This document shows, in pieces, positions 21,398-30,198 of a stretch of DNA of 46,738 bases. The stretch is from contig JANQEO010000234.1 of the NCBI GenBank assembly GCA_028278325.1, positions 1 to 46,738 on the forward strand, in the 5' to 3' direction. Positions within the stretch are counted from its first letter, which is position 1; each line of letters starts with the position of its first letter. A program made the translations under genes and the position numbers. Source of the DNA: Candidatus Binatia bacterium. GTDB taxonomy: Bacteria > Desulfobacterota > Binatia > UBA1149 > JAJCZL01. The notes beneath the pieces were generated by a model. It searched no databases and was not told where the DNA came from. It was given only the letters and a program-made list of their open reading frames with translations.

Positions 21398-22399
21398 ATG
21401 GGCCTTAAGGCGGCGGTAATCGGAGCGGGGAGCTGGGGCACGGCTCTGGCTTCGGTACTCGCGAAAAACGACAACGCTGTAACCATCTGGTCGCGCGGCC
21501 AAGAGGTCGCCGACTCAATCAACAAACACAACGAGAACAAGGTCTACCTTCCCGGAATCAAGCTCGATCCCGGGATCAGGTCGGTTACCGACATGGCCGA
21601 GGCGCTGTCCGATGCCGAGTTCGTCGTGGCGGTGGTGCCCTCCCACGCCATGCACGAGACCGCCGAGGCCGCCGCCCCGCATCTGGAGTCCGACGCCGTC
21701 GTGGTCTCGGCCAGCAAAGGCATCGAGGACCATTCCTTCAAGACCATGTTCCACGTTCTCGCCGACGTTCTAGGCAATCCGTCGAGGATCGGGGTGGTCT
21801 CGGGGCCGAGTTTCGCCGCCGAGGTCGCTGCCGGGGTGCCCACCGTCGTCGTGGCGGCCGCAACAGAGCACGACGTGGCCGCGCGCATCCAGCACGAGTT
21901 CGCCACCGACCGCCTGCGCGTCTACAGCAGCACCGACATCACGGGGGTCGAGATCGGGGGTGTCGTCAAGAACGTCATGGCCATCGCCACCGGTGCCTCC
22001 GACGGGCTCAAGTTCGGCCACAACGCGCGTGCGGCTACTATCACCCGGGGACTCGCCGAGATCACGAGGCTGGCTGTAGCTTTGGGGGCTCGCCAGGAGA
22101 CTCTTTACGGCCTGTCCGGTCTCGGAGATTTGGTCTTGACGTGTACCGGCGATCTGAGCCGCAATCGCCAGCTCGGCCTGCGCCTGGGCCGCGGGGAAGA
22201 CATCGAGAACATCCTCGCCGGGATGCGGATGGTGGCCGAAGGCGTGCGTAATACCAAGGTCGTCAAGGAGCTCGCCGACCGCAACGGCGTCGAGATGCCC
22301 ATAGTCAACGCGACCTACAAGGTTCTCTACGAGGGCCTCCCCCCTGAGCAAGTGCTGGGCGAGCTGTTCGGCCGCCCCCTCAAGCCCGAGTTCAACTGA
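21398..22399 (+). CDS. gpsA: NAD(P)-dependent glycerol-3-phosphate dehydrogenase
   Basis: This 333-residue soluble enzyme reduces dihydroxyacetone phosphate to sn-glycerol-3-phosphate for phospholipid synthesis. The NAD-binding motif is VIGAGSWGTALASVLAKN (6-23). The active-site lysine region is GGVVKNVMAIATGASDGL, and NARAATITRGLAEITRLAVALGA is a GpsA signature. CGGAGGGGCGA precedes the ATG. It follows gyrA by 17 bp with no terminator between, so read-through from the gyrase genes is likely. The genome therefore has both directions of the G3P-DHAP exchange in this window (gpsA here, glpD at 446-2083). Confidence 0.97.
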   Translation: MGLKAAVIGAGSWGTALASVLAKNDNAVTIWSRGQEVADSINKHNENKVYLPGIKLDPGIRSVTDMAEALSDAEFVVAVVPSHAMHETAEAAAPHLESDAVVVSASKGIEDHSFKTMFHVLADVLGNPSRIGVVSGPSFAAEVAAGVPTVVVAAATEHDVAARIQHEFATDRLRVYSSTDITGVEIGGVVKNVMAIATGASDGLKFGHNARAATITRGLAEITRLAVALGARQETLYGLSGLGDLVLTCTGDLSRNRQLGLRLGRGEDIENILAGMRMVAEGVRNTKVVKELADRNGVEMPIVNATYKVLYEGLPPEQVLGELFGRPLKPEFN

Positions 22400-22428
22400 C
22401 AACCCACCCGGCTCCGGCCGGATTGACT

Positions 22429-22455
22429 CGGCCCGTGGGCCGTGCAAGTTTTTTT
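22429..22455 (+). terminator. Terminator after gpsA
   Basis: A 5-bp GC stem (CGGCC/GGCCG, loop CGTG) at 22429-22442 is followed, after six bases, by seven T residues at 22449-22455. It separates the gyrase operon from rpmH. Confidence 0.55.
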
Positions 22456-22513
22456 CGTTTAGTCCGCTGCCGGACGCGCTACTTGAGTAGCGCAGTCGAA
22501 GGGGGTCGTAGTC

Positions 22514-22675
22514 TTGAAACGCACTTTTCAGCCAAGCAACTTGAAGCGTCGTCGACGTCACGGGTTCAGGAGCCGCATGGCTACACCCGGCGGTCGCAGT
22601 GTGCTCAGTAACAGGCGGGCGAAAGGGCGAAAGCGTCTCTGCGTCTCCACGCCACCGAAGCGGGCCAAACGGTAG
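22514..22675 (+). CDS. rpmH: 50S ribosomal protein L34
   Basis: I found this short gene by eye. It encodes 53 residues: [37 protein letters not shown], then [15 protein letters not shown]. This matches bacterial L34 throughout, with a slightly extended C-terminus. The start is TTG at 22514, supported by AAGGGGG eight bases upstream; no ATG or GTG is available in frame. It opens the rpmH-rnpA-yidD-yidC-khpB-mnmE cluster found near many origins. Its 3' end overlaps the only canonical in-frame start of rnpA. Confidence 0.95.
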   Translation: MKRTFQPSNLKRRRRHGFRSRMATPGGRSVLSNRRAKGRKRLCVSTPPKRAKR

Positions 22676-23051
22676 TCGAGCGGTAAGTAGGATTGACCGC
22701 AAGTACCCGAAACGACTCCGCATTCGTAAGCGGAAGGATTACCTGCGCATACAGCGCGGGCAACGGGGCAGGAGGACGCCCCATTTCATACTGGTTTGTG
22801 TTCCCGGACCGGCCGCCAACACCAGGCTGGGTGTCACGGTAAGCTCCAGAGTAGGCGGAGCGGTCGCGAGGAACTCGATAAAAAGGAAAGTCAGGGAGTT
22901 TTTCAGACTTCACAGAACGAAGTTGCAGCCGGCCCATGACCTCTTGATCATTGCCCGGGCGGGCGCGGACAAACTGAGCTACAGGGATGTTGAAACAGAG
23001 CTGGCAGACGCACTCGGTATCCGAGACGGCGCCGAGCGGCGCCGTCGGTGA
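22599..23051 (+). CDS. rnpA: Ribonuclease P protein component
   Basis: The protein subunit of RNase P helps the catalytic RNA remove 5' leaders from tRNA precursors. Family features are [30 protein letters not shown], and the signature [15 protein letters not shown]. The usual N-terminus would begin near [17 protein letters not shown], but no ATG, GTG or TTG exists there in this frame. The only canonical start is GTG 22599, inside rpmH in another frame, giving 150 residues with a 31-residue extension and a 77-bp overlap. An ATT at 22692, just after AAGTAGG, would give a family-typical 119 residues. The 5' boundary is therefore uncertain. Confidence 0.9.
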   Translation: MCSVTGGRKGESVSASPRHRSGPNGSRAVSRIDRKYPKRLRIRKRKDYLRIQRGQRGRRTPHFILVCVPGPAANTRLGVTVSSRVGGAVARNSIKRKVREFFRLHRTKLQPAHDLLIIARAGADKLSYRDVETELADALGIRDGAERRRR

Positions 23052-23295
23052 TACGCCTCGACCGGCGTTGCGGCTGCGAGGCTTGATCTCGGGACTGCTG
23101 GTCTCACTGATTCGTGTGTACCAGAAGGCGATCTCTCCGATGCTGGTGCCTCACTGCAGATTCCATCCTACGTGCTCCACGTATGCCAGACAGGCCATCA
23201 CAGAATACGGTCCACTAGGCGGCTCGTTGCGCGCGCTGACGCGGCTTGCCCGGTGCCATCCGTTGGCCCAAGGCGGTTACGACCCGGTCCGATAG
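22987..23295 (+). CDS. yidD: Membrane protein insertion efficiency factor YidD
   Basis: The conserved part [27 protein letters not shown] and [13 protein letters not shown], and GGYDPV, identifies YidD, a small membrane-associated helper of YidC-dependent insertion. The three cysteines of the family are present (C58, C63 and C90). The ATG at 22987 gives 102 residues and overlaps rnpA by 65 bp. The normal start would be nearer residue 28-38, where only TTG codons (23068, 23083) are available, so the N-terminal 28 residues may not be made. Confidence 0.88.
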   Translation: MLKQSWQTHSVSETAPSGAVGDTPRPALRLRGLISGLLVSLIRVYQKAISPMLVPHCRFHPTCSTYARQAITEYGPLGGSLRALTRLARCHPLAQGGYDPVR

Positions 23296-23336
23296 GAAGA
23301 GGTCAGGCAAGGCTGCGGCCTCACGGAGGCCGCTAG

Positions 23337-25004
23337 GTGGAGAGTAGAGCACTACTCGCTTTTATTATCTCGATAGCCATCCTGATCGGCTATCAGTATC
23401 TGTTTGAACCGGCGCCCCAGTACGCGCCGGTATCTCAGGAACAACCTGCGTCCGGGGAAGCCGGCCCCGCCACTCAACCCGGCGGCGCTCCACAGGAACT
23501 CGGCTCCCAGCCGCCGGTCGAGGCGGATGTGCCCGCTCCCTTGGCACTTGGCGCCGCGCCGAGCGCGGCTGAGGATCGCCCCGCCGCGAATTTTTCTGAA
23601 CCGGAGCGCACGATCGAGGTGGAGAACGGTCTCTACCGGGTGCAGCTGACTTCGTGGGGCGGCCGCCTCAAGGTCTTCGAGCTGAAGGACTATCGTTTGA
23701 GCCTCGATGACGGCAGCCCCTTGCTCGACATGGTGAAATCCGGCGGCGCCTTGCCGCTGGGACTCTTCTGGGTCGATTCCGAAGGCCGCGTGATGTCGGA
23801 TGCGTCGGTTGTCTACGCGCTCGAGCGCGTAGCGGGCGGCGCCTCCGCCGGCCGCAAGATCGTGCGCTTGCGCGGCACCGGCCCCAACGGGGAGACTCTC
23901 GTCAAGGAGCTGGCCTTCACCGATGGCTCCTATCTGATCGACTACACGGTTCGCGTGGGCAGTGATGCCGCCATACCCGTGGGCGTAGGCTGGACGCGCG
24001 AGGTCGACCCGACCAAGTCAGCTCACTTCGGTACCGCAGAAGGCCCGGTCGTGTTCATCGACGGAGAACTCGAAGCCGAGAACGCCGGATCCTTCGATGA
24101 CAAAGAGCGCAACAGCTACAGAGGCGCAATCACCTGGGCCGGATACGCCGATCACTACTTTCTGGCCGCCTATCTGCCGTCGACCTCTCACGATCTGGAG
24201 TTCGCCGCTTCCCGCGAGGGAACCTTGGGCGTGGCCAGGCTCTGGGCCGGCAACGTCGAGGGTGATCTCGCCATGCGGCTGTTCGTCGGGCCGAAGAGTA
24301 TAAAACTGCTCGACTCGATCGGCTCGGATCTCGACGCGGCGGTCGACCTCGGTTGGTTCGCAATCGTTGCGAGGCCGTTGCTCGAAGTGATGCTCGTAGC
24401 CGGCAGGGTGACCGGTAACTACGGTTGGGCGATCCTGTTGCTCACCGTCGCAATCAAGCTCGTTTTGTATCCCGTCAACCGTCGCCAGGCCGAGGCGATG
24501 AAAGGGATGCAGAAGATCCAACCCGAGCTCAAGAAGATCCAGGAGAAGTACAAAGACGACCGCGAGAAGCTCAACACGGAGATGATGGAGCTCTATCGCC
24601 GGCACAAGGTGAACCCACTGTCAGGTTGCCTTCCCATGCTGCTGCAGATCCCCGTGTTCATAGGTCTCTACAACGCGCTTCTCCAGGCGATAGAGCTTCG
24701 CCACGCGCCGTTCATCGGTTGGATAAACGATCTGTCCCAGCCCGACCGGCTGGGCTCGTTGGCGATACCTTTCGTATCACCGCCGGGGATCCCCGTGCTC
24801 ACGCTCTTGATGGGCGCTTCGATGGTCCTTCAGCAACGGATGATGCCGGCGGCGGGCGACCCGATGCAACAGCGTATGATGATGCTGATGCCGGTCGTGT
24901 TCACGGTGATGTTCATAAACTTTCCGTCCGGGCTCGTGATCTACTGGTTTGCGAACAATGTTCTCTCGATCGCGCAACAGTACGTCACGAACCGGCGGTC
25001 TTAG
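23337..25004 (+). CDS. yidC: Membrane protein insertase YidC
   Basis: This 555-residue Gram-negative-type YidC has an N-terminal membrane anchor (LLAFIISIAILIGYQYLF), a Pro/Ala-rich linker, a large periplasmic beta domain (about 90-335), and the C-terminal conserved insertase core with five helices. The core includes NYGWAILLLTVAIKLVLYPV, the cytoplasmic hairpin KGMQKIQPELKKIQEKYKDD, NPLSGCLPMLLQIPVFIGLY and FPSGLVIYWFANNVLSIAQQ. It inserts inner-membrane proteins, including the F0 subunits encoded nearby, alone or with SecYEG. The presence of the periplasmic domain supports a diderm cell. The GTG start at 23337 follows GCTAGGTG. Confidence 0.97.
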   Translation: MESRALLAFIISIAILIGYQYLFEPAPQYAPVSQEQPASGEAGPATQPGGAPQELGSQPPVEADVPAPLALGAAPSAAEDRPAANFSEPERTIEVENGLYRVQLTSWGGRLKVFELKDYRLSLDDGSPLLDMVKSGGALPLGLFWVDSEGRVMSDASVVYALERVAGGASAGRKIVRLRGTGPNGETLVKELAFTDGSYLIDYTVRVGSDAAIPVGVGWTREVDPTKSAHFGTAEGPVVFIDGELEAENAGSFDDKERNSYRGAITWAGYADHYFLAAYLPSTSHDLEFAASREGTLGVARLWAGNVEGDLAMRLFVGPKSIKLLDSIGSDLDAAVDLGWFAIVARPLLEVMLVAGRVTGNYGWAILLLTVAIKLVLYPVNRRQAEAMKGMQKIQPELKKIQEKYKDDREKLNTEMMELYRRHKVNPLSGCLPMLLQIPVFIGLYNALLQAIELRHAPFIGWINDLSQPDRLGSLAIPFVSPPGIPVLTLLMGASMVLQQRMMPAAGDPMQQRMMMLMPVVFTVMFINFPSGLVIYWFANNVLSIAQQYVTNRRS

Positions 25005-25013
25005 GAGCCTGCA

Positions 25014-26150
25014 ATGTCGACGAGCGTCGAAACGCAAGGATTGAGTATAGAAGAAGCCATCCAATTGGGCCTCAACGCGTTGGGTACGTCGAGGGACCGA
25101 GTCGAGGTCGAAGTGATCCACCACCCGCGAAGCGGTCTGTTGGGAATCGGCGCCCGCCGCGCGAAGGTGCGCGTCACCCTCAGAGACGATCCGGTACAGG
25201 ACGGCCAGGAGTTCGATATGTCGGTGCGCAGCCGGCCATCCAGGCGTCGAAGGCGCCGGTCGGGCGGCCGCGGTTCCCAGCAGGGTCAGCAGCGGGGCGC
25301 CCAGAAGGGAGAGCGCGGCGATCAGAAGAAGCAGCGCGACGGTGGAGAGCGGGAAAAGCAGAAAGGCGATGGCCGTCGAGACAAAGCCCAGTCCGAGCGG
25401 GGACGGCGCCAACGCTCTCAGCAGGCGGACAGGCGCCGCGGTGGCGGCCGGTCTCAGGACCAAGCCGCAGCCGCCCCTCGAGAGGAGGCTCAGCGCAGGC
25501 CGGAAGCAAGCGGGCCGCCGCCCCGCAAAGCCGAACAGAGCCGCGCGCGGCCCCAGGCGGCTGAGGCCGAGAGCAGTGGCGATCTGGCTGCCCGTGCCTC
25601 AGCGTTGGCCGACGAACTCATGGGCCGCATGGGGTTCGAGGCCAAGGTAAGCGGTGATACCGAGGCCGACGGCAAGCGGGTGGTGGTGCACGTCGAGGTC
25701 GATGCTGAAGGCCTGCTCATAGGGCGGCGTGGCCAGACTCTCGACGCTCTGGAACACGTCATCAACCGCATGCTCTATGCCGGCGAGACGGCCGGTGAGG
25801 GAGCGGTAGTTCTCGATGTCGGCGGCTATCGGCAAAGACGCCGCGACTCGCTGGAAGAGATGACGTCTAGGTTGAGAAACCGCGCCTTGGCGGAATCGCG
25901 GGCCATACAGGTTAGTCCGATGAGCCCACGTGACCGTCAGACCGTTCAATCTTTGTTGGCCAAGGACTCCGAAGTCGAAGTAAGGGTACTGGGCTCGGGC
26001 GTCTACCGGCGCTTGCAGATAGTTCCCGTCGGAGTCGATCCCGATGCAACAGCTGGCGAAGGTGGGGCCGAGATGGTGGACGAGCAGCCTCCCGCCGAGG
26101 AAGGGTTCGATCACGGCGATGAGGAGGCAGCGGAAAAAGACGACCGCTGA
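25014..26150 (+). CDS. khpB: KhpB/Jag RNA-binding protein (Jag_N-KH-R3H)
   Basis: This 378-residue protein is placed directly after yidC, as usual. Residues 1-58 are the Jag_N domain (LSIEEAIQLGLNALG, SGLLGIGARRAKVRV). Residues about 70-185 form a long Arg/Gly/Gln-rich, strongly basic linker. The KH domain (about 200-270) has the GRRG loop at 237-240. The R3H domain follows (about 290-338). In the family's RxxxH motif the histidine is replaced: here R308-Q-T-V-Q312. The C-terminus is acidic. Family members bind RNA with KhpA and affect cell division and elongation. Loss of the R3H histidine suggests altered nucleic-acid contact (inference). Confidence 0.9.
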   Translation: MSTSVETQGLSIEEAIQLGLNALGTSRDRVEVEVIHHPRSGLLGIGARRAKVRVTLRDDPVQDGQEFDMSVRSRPSRRRRRRSGGRGSQQGQQRGAQKGERGDQKKQRDGGEREKQKGDGRRDKAQSERGRRQRSQQADRRRGGGRSQDQAAAAPREEAQRRPEASGPPPRKAEQSRARPQAAEAESSGDLAARASALADELMGRMGFEAKVSGDTEADGKRVVVHVEVDAEGLLIGRRGQTLDALEHVINRMLYAGETAGEGAVVLDVGGYRQRRRDSLEEMTSRLRNRALAESRAIQVSPMSPRDRQTVQSLLAKDSEVEVRVLGSGVYRRLQIVPVGVDPDATAGEGGAEMVDEQPPAEEGFDHGDEEAAEKDDR

Positions 26151-26171
26151 AGGGCGGTCGTCAGCCCTCCC

Positions 26172-27545
26172 GTGTACCGCGCCGACACCATCGTGGCCTG
26201 CGCCACGCCGCCCGGACGGGGTGCGGTTGCGATAATTCGGCTAAGCGGGCCGCAGGCCTTCGAGATCGTACAGCGGCTCTTTCATCCCTCCACGGCCTCC
26301 CCGATCGAGCCGTGGAAGCTGCGACACGGCCAGATCATCGACGACGCGCGAGGGCGGGAGATCGATGAAGCCCTGGCCGTGCTGATGCCGGCGCCCAAGA
26401 GCTACACGGGCGAGGACGTGTGCGAGATCCAGTGTCATGGCTCCCCCGTCGTTACGGAGCGCATCCTGAGCCTCGCGGTTTCGTCAGGTGCACGCGCTGC
26501 CGAGCCCGGAGAGTTTACCAGGCGGGCGTTTCTCAACGGACGCATCGATCTCTTACAAGCCGAAGCGGTCGCCGACCTGATCGACTCCCGCAGCGGGGGT
26601 GGTGCGGCCATGGCTTGGGCCCAGTTGCAGGGCGCACTTTCATCGCGGCTGGAGTCGATTCGTGAACGCATCAAAGGAGTGCTCGCGGATGTCGAAGCGA
26701 ATGTCGACTTCTGTGACGACGACCTGCCCGAGGAAGACGATGGGTCGCGCACCGGTGCCATCGCGCAGGCGGTTTCCGACATAGACGAGTTGCTCGAGAG
26801 CTCGACCGTGGGGCGACGATACCGCGAGGGGGTCCGCGTGGTCCTCGTCGGCCGTCCGAACGTCGGCAAGTCGAGCCTGGTAAACGCTCTGCTCGGCCAT
26901 GCCCGCATGATCGTTTCCGACGAGCCCGGCACCACCCGTGACACCGTCGAAGAGACGCTCGAAGTCGGCGGTTTGGCGGTGGTCATCACCGACACGGCGG
27001 GCTTGAGAGCTGCACAACTCAAAGCCGAGGCGGCTGCGGTCGAACGCGCGCGCGATACCCTCGACTACGCCGACATCGTTCTCGCCGTCTTCGACGGCTC
27101 CGCACCGCTCGGCACCGAAGACGATGAGGTCCTGGCTGAGATTCAAGGGAGACCCGCGCTGGTTGCCATCAACAAGTGCGATTTGCCGCGTGAGTTGAAC
27201 GAGGTTGACGAGGCCAGGCTGCGCGAAGCAGCCGGTGCATGTGTTTCGGTATCGGCGTTGACGGGAAGCGGATGCGACGAGGTACTGGGGGCCCTCGCGG
27301 CGATGCTGACTGCCGCCGGCGGAGTTCCTCCGGTGGCCCTCAGCCGAGTCCGTCACGTGCGCGCCTTGGAAGCTGCCCGGCGAGACCTCGCGGCCGCAGC
27401 GGAACTCCTTGGTTCGGATGCGGCGGCGGAACTTGCCGCGTTCGAACTGCGAGCGGCATTGTCGCGCCTTGCCGATGTTGTGGCTCCGCTGGATAACGAA
27501 GAACTGCTCGACGTGATATTCAAAGAGTTCTGCATCGGGAAGTAG
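26172..27545 (+). CDS. mnmE: tRNA modification GTPase MnmE
   Basis: This 457-residue GTPase works with MnmG to make 5-carboxymethylaminomethyluridine-type modifications at tRNA wobble position 34. The N-terminal folate-binding domain contains SYTGEDVCEIQCHGSP and AEPGEFTRRAFLNGRIDL. The inserted G domain has GRPNVGKSS (227-235), DEPGTTRDT, DTAG and NKCD. The C-terminus ends FCIGK with the conserved cysteine C454. The GTG start at 26172 gives the normal N-terminus YRADTIVACATPPGRGA. The mnmG ATG follows the stop by 2 bp, matching the functional partnership. Confidence 0.97.
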   Translation: MYRADTIVACATPPGRGAVAIIRLSGPQAFEIVQRLFHPSTASPIEPWKLRHGQIIDDARGREIDEALAVLMPAPKSYTGEDVCEIQCHGSPVVTERILSLAVSSGARAAEPGEFTRRAFLNGRIDLLQAEAVADLIDSRSGGGAAMAWAQLQGALSSRLESIRERIKGVLADVEANVDFCDDDLPEEDDGSRTGAIAQAVSDIDELLESSTVGRRYREGVRVVLVGRPNVGKSSLVNALLGHARMIVSDEPGTTRDTVEETLEVGGLAVVITDTAGLRAAQLKAEAAAVERARDTLDYADIVLAVFDGSAPLGTEDDEVLAEIQGRPALVAINKCDLPRELNEVDEARLREAAGACVSVSALTGSGCDEVLGALAAMLTAAGGVPPVALSRVRHVRALEAARRDLAAAAELLGSDAAAELAAFELRAALSRLADVVAPLDNEELLDVIFKEFCIGK

Positions 27546-27547
27546 GG

Positions 27548-29407
27548 ATGGACTTCGACCTCATAGTAGTCGGCGCCGGGCATGCCGGTATAGAAGCCGC
27601 ACTCGCGGGTGCGCGCAGCGGGTGTTCCACCCTGATGCTCACCATGGACGCCGACAGCGTGGGAAAGATGTCGTGCAACCCGGCCATCGGCGGCATCGGC
27701 AAGGGTCATCTCGTGCGCGAGGTCGATGCCCTCGGTGGCGAGATGGGGCGAGCCATCGACGAGTGCGGCATACAGTTCAGGCGACTGAATACACGCAAGG
27801 GGCCTGCCGTTCGGGCCTCCCGCGCTCAGGCCGACAAGGCTCGCTATGCCCGCCGTATGAAGCGCGCGGTTACAACCGCCGAGGGTCTTTGCCTCGGTGA
27901 GGAAGAAGTCGTCGCGCTGGTTACCCGGGGCGATCGTGTCGTCGGGGTACGCACCCGCGAGGGCAACGTCATCAAAGCGGGCGCGGTCGTGTTGACCACG
28001 GGCACCTTCATGGGCGGCGTCATGCACACCGGTGAGGACAGCCAGCCGGGTGGTCGCGCCGGTGACCGCGCATCGATGGGCTTGAGCGCTTCACTCGCCG
28101 AGCTGGGCCTGGAGTTGGGCCGTCTGAAGACAGGCACCTGTCCCCGTCTCGATACCCGTTCGATCGACTACAGCCGTCTGGAGGAGCAGCCCGGAGATGA
28201 GGTGTCGCCACGTTTCTCCTTCGGTCCCCCCACCGAAAAGCTCGCCCAGATTTCCTGCCACATCACCTACACCAACCCTTTAACGCATCGCATCATTGAG
28301 GACAACATAGACAAGTCCGCGATGTACAACGGTTCGATCTCCTCACGGGGGCCGCGTTATTGCCCTTCCATCGAAGACAAGGTGATGAAGTTCCCGTTGC
28401 GCGACCGTCACCGGATCTTTCTCGAGCCCGAAGGCCTCGACACGGTGGAGGTGTATCCGAACGGTCTGTCGACAGCTCTTCCCGCCTCCGTGCAGAGAGA
28501 CTTAGTAGCCAGCATCGCGGGTTTGGAAAACGCGGAGATGATCCGCGCAGGCTATGCGATCGAGTACGAATACGTCGTCCCCACCCAGCTCGACTCGGGA
28601 CTCGCGGCCCGCTGGGTGCGCGGCCTCTTCCTCGCCGGTCAGATCAACGGCACCACGGGCTATGAGGAGGCAGCCGCCCAGGGTCTGATTGCCGGCATCA
28701 ATGCCGCACGCTTCCTCCGTGATGAGGGGCCGTTCCTGCTCGAGCGCTCCCAGGCCTATATCGGTGTACTCATAGACGACCTGATAAATCGGGGCATCGA
28801 CGGGGAGCCCTACCGGATGTTCACGTCGAGAGCCGAATACCGGCTGTTGCTGAGAGAAGACAACGCGGACTTGAGGCTGGCCGACAAGGCCCGGGAGGCC
28901 GGCCTTCTCGACGAGGACCGGCGTTGCGCCGTCGAGACCAAGCGGGATGCTTTCGAAGCCGGCCTCGAGCTGTTGCGTGCTACCTCGCTGACCCCGTCTC
29001 AGGCGATCAACGCTGCCCTTGGGGAATGGTCGGTCCCGCCGCTTGGAGGCCCGACGACAGCTTACAAGCTGCTCGGTCGGCCGGGCGCCGACTTCGGGCG
29101 TGTGGCGGCTCTGTGCGGCATCCGGCGCTTCGGCTCGGAAGTGGAAGAGCAGCTGACCACAGAAGCCCGTTACGACGGGTATATCGCCCGCCAGAAAAGC
29201 GAGATCGAACGCATGAGCGGGCTGGAAGCGGCGGGTCTGCCCGAGGCATTGGACTACACCTCCGTGGAGGGATTGTCCTCTGAGGTGCGCGAGAAACTAT
29301 CTTCGGTCAGGCCCGAGAACCTGGGGCAGGCGTCGAGGATATCCGGCGTGACGCCCGCGGCCCTATCCGCCCTGGCCGTACACCTCAAAAAGCGCCGGGC
29401 GGTGTGA
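27548..29407 (+). CDS. mnmG: tRNA uridine-5-carboxymethylaminomethyl modification enzyme MnmG (GidA)
   Basis: This 619-residue FAD/NADH enzyme is the partner of MnmE. FAD binding is at VVGAGHAGIEAALAGARSG (7-25). Conserved signatures include SCNPAIGGIGKGHLVREVDALGGEMG, LTTGTFMGGVMHTGE, GRLKTGTCPRLD, LFLAGQINGTTGYEEAAAQGL and EPYRMFTSRAEYRLLLREDNAD. Length is standard. AGTAGGG precedes the ATG. The stop overlaps the GTG start of rsmG by 4 bp. Confidence 0.98.
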   Translation: MDFDLIVVGAGHAGIEAALAGARSGCSTLMLTMDADSVGKMSCNPAIGGIGKGHLVREVDALGGEMGRAIDECGIQFRRLNTRKGPAVRASRAQADKARYARRMKRAVTTAEGLCLGEEEVVALVTRGDRVVGVRTREGNVIKAGAVVLTTGTFMGGVMHTGEDSQPGGRAGDRASMGLSASLAELGLELGRLKTGTCPRLDTRSIDYSRLEEQPGDEVSPRFSFGPPTEKLAQISCHITYTNPLTHRIIEDNIDKSAMYNGSISSRGPRYCPSIEDKVMKFPLRDRHRIFLEPEGLDTVEVYPNGLSTALPASVQRDLVASIAGLENAEMIRAGYAIEYEYVVPTQLDSGLAARWVRGLFLAGQINGTTGYEEAAAQGLIAGINAARFLRDEGPFLLERSQAYIGVLIDDLINRGIDGEPYRMFTSRAEYRLLLREDNADLRLADKAREAGLLDEDRRCAVETKRDAFEAGLELLRATSLTPSQAINAALGEWSVPPLGGPTTAYKLLGRPGADFGRVAALCGIRRFGSEVEEQLTTEARYDGYIARQKSEIERMSGLEAAGLPEALDYTSVEGLSSEVREKLSSVRPENLGQASRISGVTPAALSALAVHLKKRRAV

Positions 29408-30060
29408 GCGAGGGTCCGGTCGAGATATCGGCACTGAGGCGTGGAGCCTCGGAACTGGGTGTAGAACTCGACGACGGAAGCGCGCAGCGTCTCCTCTCCT
29501 ATCTGGACAGCCTCTATCGCTGGAACCGCAAGACCCGCTTGACGGCGGTTGCGAGATCCGACGCCCTGCGCCTACACTTACTGGACTCGCTGACCGCCCT
29601 TCCCCTTCTGCCTCTGGGTGCCCGACTGGCCGACCTCGGGAGCGGCGCCGGCCTCCCCGGCCTCGTGCTGGCCCTGGCTCGTCCTGACCTTGACGTTTCT
29701 CTGGTCGAGTCGCGTCGCCGCCGCTGCAGTTTTCTCAGTGAGGTGGTCAGGGAGAGCGGCGTGGACAACTGCAGGGTCTTGAATCGTCGGGCCGAGTCTC
29801 TGGTCGAGGAAGGCCGAGTCTTCGACTGCGTGATCTCCCGGGCTTTCAAGACTCCCGTCGAGTTCGTGAGGCTGGCCGCTTCGCTGGTGCATGCCGGGCG
29901 AGGAAGGGTGCTGGTGATGTCGGGCCCTGCACCCGGATTGGCGGAGGAAGTCTGCGCTCGGGTGGCCGGCGTCGAGTTCGAGGAGTGCAGAGATGTGGTG
30001 CTGCCCGACGGTGGCGAGCGCAGGATGGTCTGGAGTTTCTCGCGGCGGCGTTTCACGTGA
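29404..30060 (+). CDS. rsmG: 16S rRNA (guanine-527-N7)-methyltransferase
   Basis: This 218-residue SAM-dependent methyltransferase modifies G527 in the 530 loop of 16S rRNA; loss in other bacteria gives low-level streptomycin resistance. The SAM-binding motif is LADLGSGAGLPGLVLALARP, followed by VSLVESRRRRCSFLSEV. The conserved VISRAFKTPVEFVRLA (usual RAF/RAV) is present. The GTG start overlaps the mnmG stop (GTGA). The last codons and stop lie within a parS-like site. Confidence 0.96.
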   Translation: MSEGPVEISALRRGASELGVELDDGSAQRLLSYLDSLYRWNRKTRLTAVARSDALRLHLLDSLTALPLLPLGARLADLGSGAGLPGLVLALARPDLDVSLVESRRRRCSFLSEVVRESGVDNCRVLNRRAESLVEEGRVFDCVISRAFKTPVEFVRLAASLVHAGRGRVLVMSGPAPGLAEEVCARVAGVEFEECRDVVLPDGGERRMVWSFSRRRFT

Positions 30061-30064
30061 AGCC
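30049..30064. promoter_or_regulatory. parS-like site 1
   Basis: CGTTTCACGTGAAGCC matches the consensus TGTTTCACGTGAAACA at 13 of 16 positions, including the central TTTCACGTGAA. It overlaps the rsmG stop codon. ParB probably loads here. Confidence 0.7.
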
Positions 30065-30082
30065 GCCGGCCTCTTGGATCGC

Positions 30083-30098
30083 CGCTCCACGTGAAACA
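30083..30098. promoter_or_regulatory. parS-like site 2
   Basis: CGCTCCACGTGAAACA matches the parS consensus at 13 of 16 positions; its mismatches lie in the left arm, whereas those of site 1 lie mainly in the right arm. Its centre is 34 bp from that of site 1. Both sites precede parA. Confidence 0.7.
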
Positions 30099-30198
30099 CC
30101 GCCCGAGCGATGCTCCGGTGTGGAGTTCCTCTTCGGCCTGTGCTACTCGAAATGAAGGTGGCGGCGCGGGCTCAGGCCCGCGGTGTCGAGGAGAGCGG

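Noticed and set aside
24425..25564. A 379-codon frame overlapping yidC and khpB
   Set aside because: It crosses two certain genes in another frame and is composed of Arg/Pro/Gly-rich sequence.
30091..30198. A longer N-terminus of ParA from ATG 30091
   Set aside because: It would place coding sequence over a parS site, has no ribosome site and adds 36 residues absent from the family; ATG 30199 has GAGGAGAG upstream.
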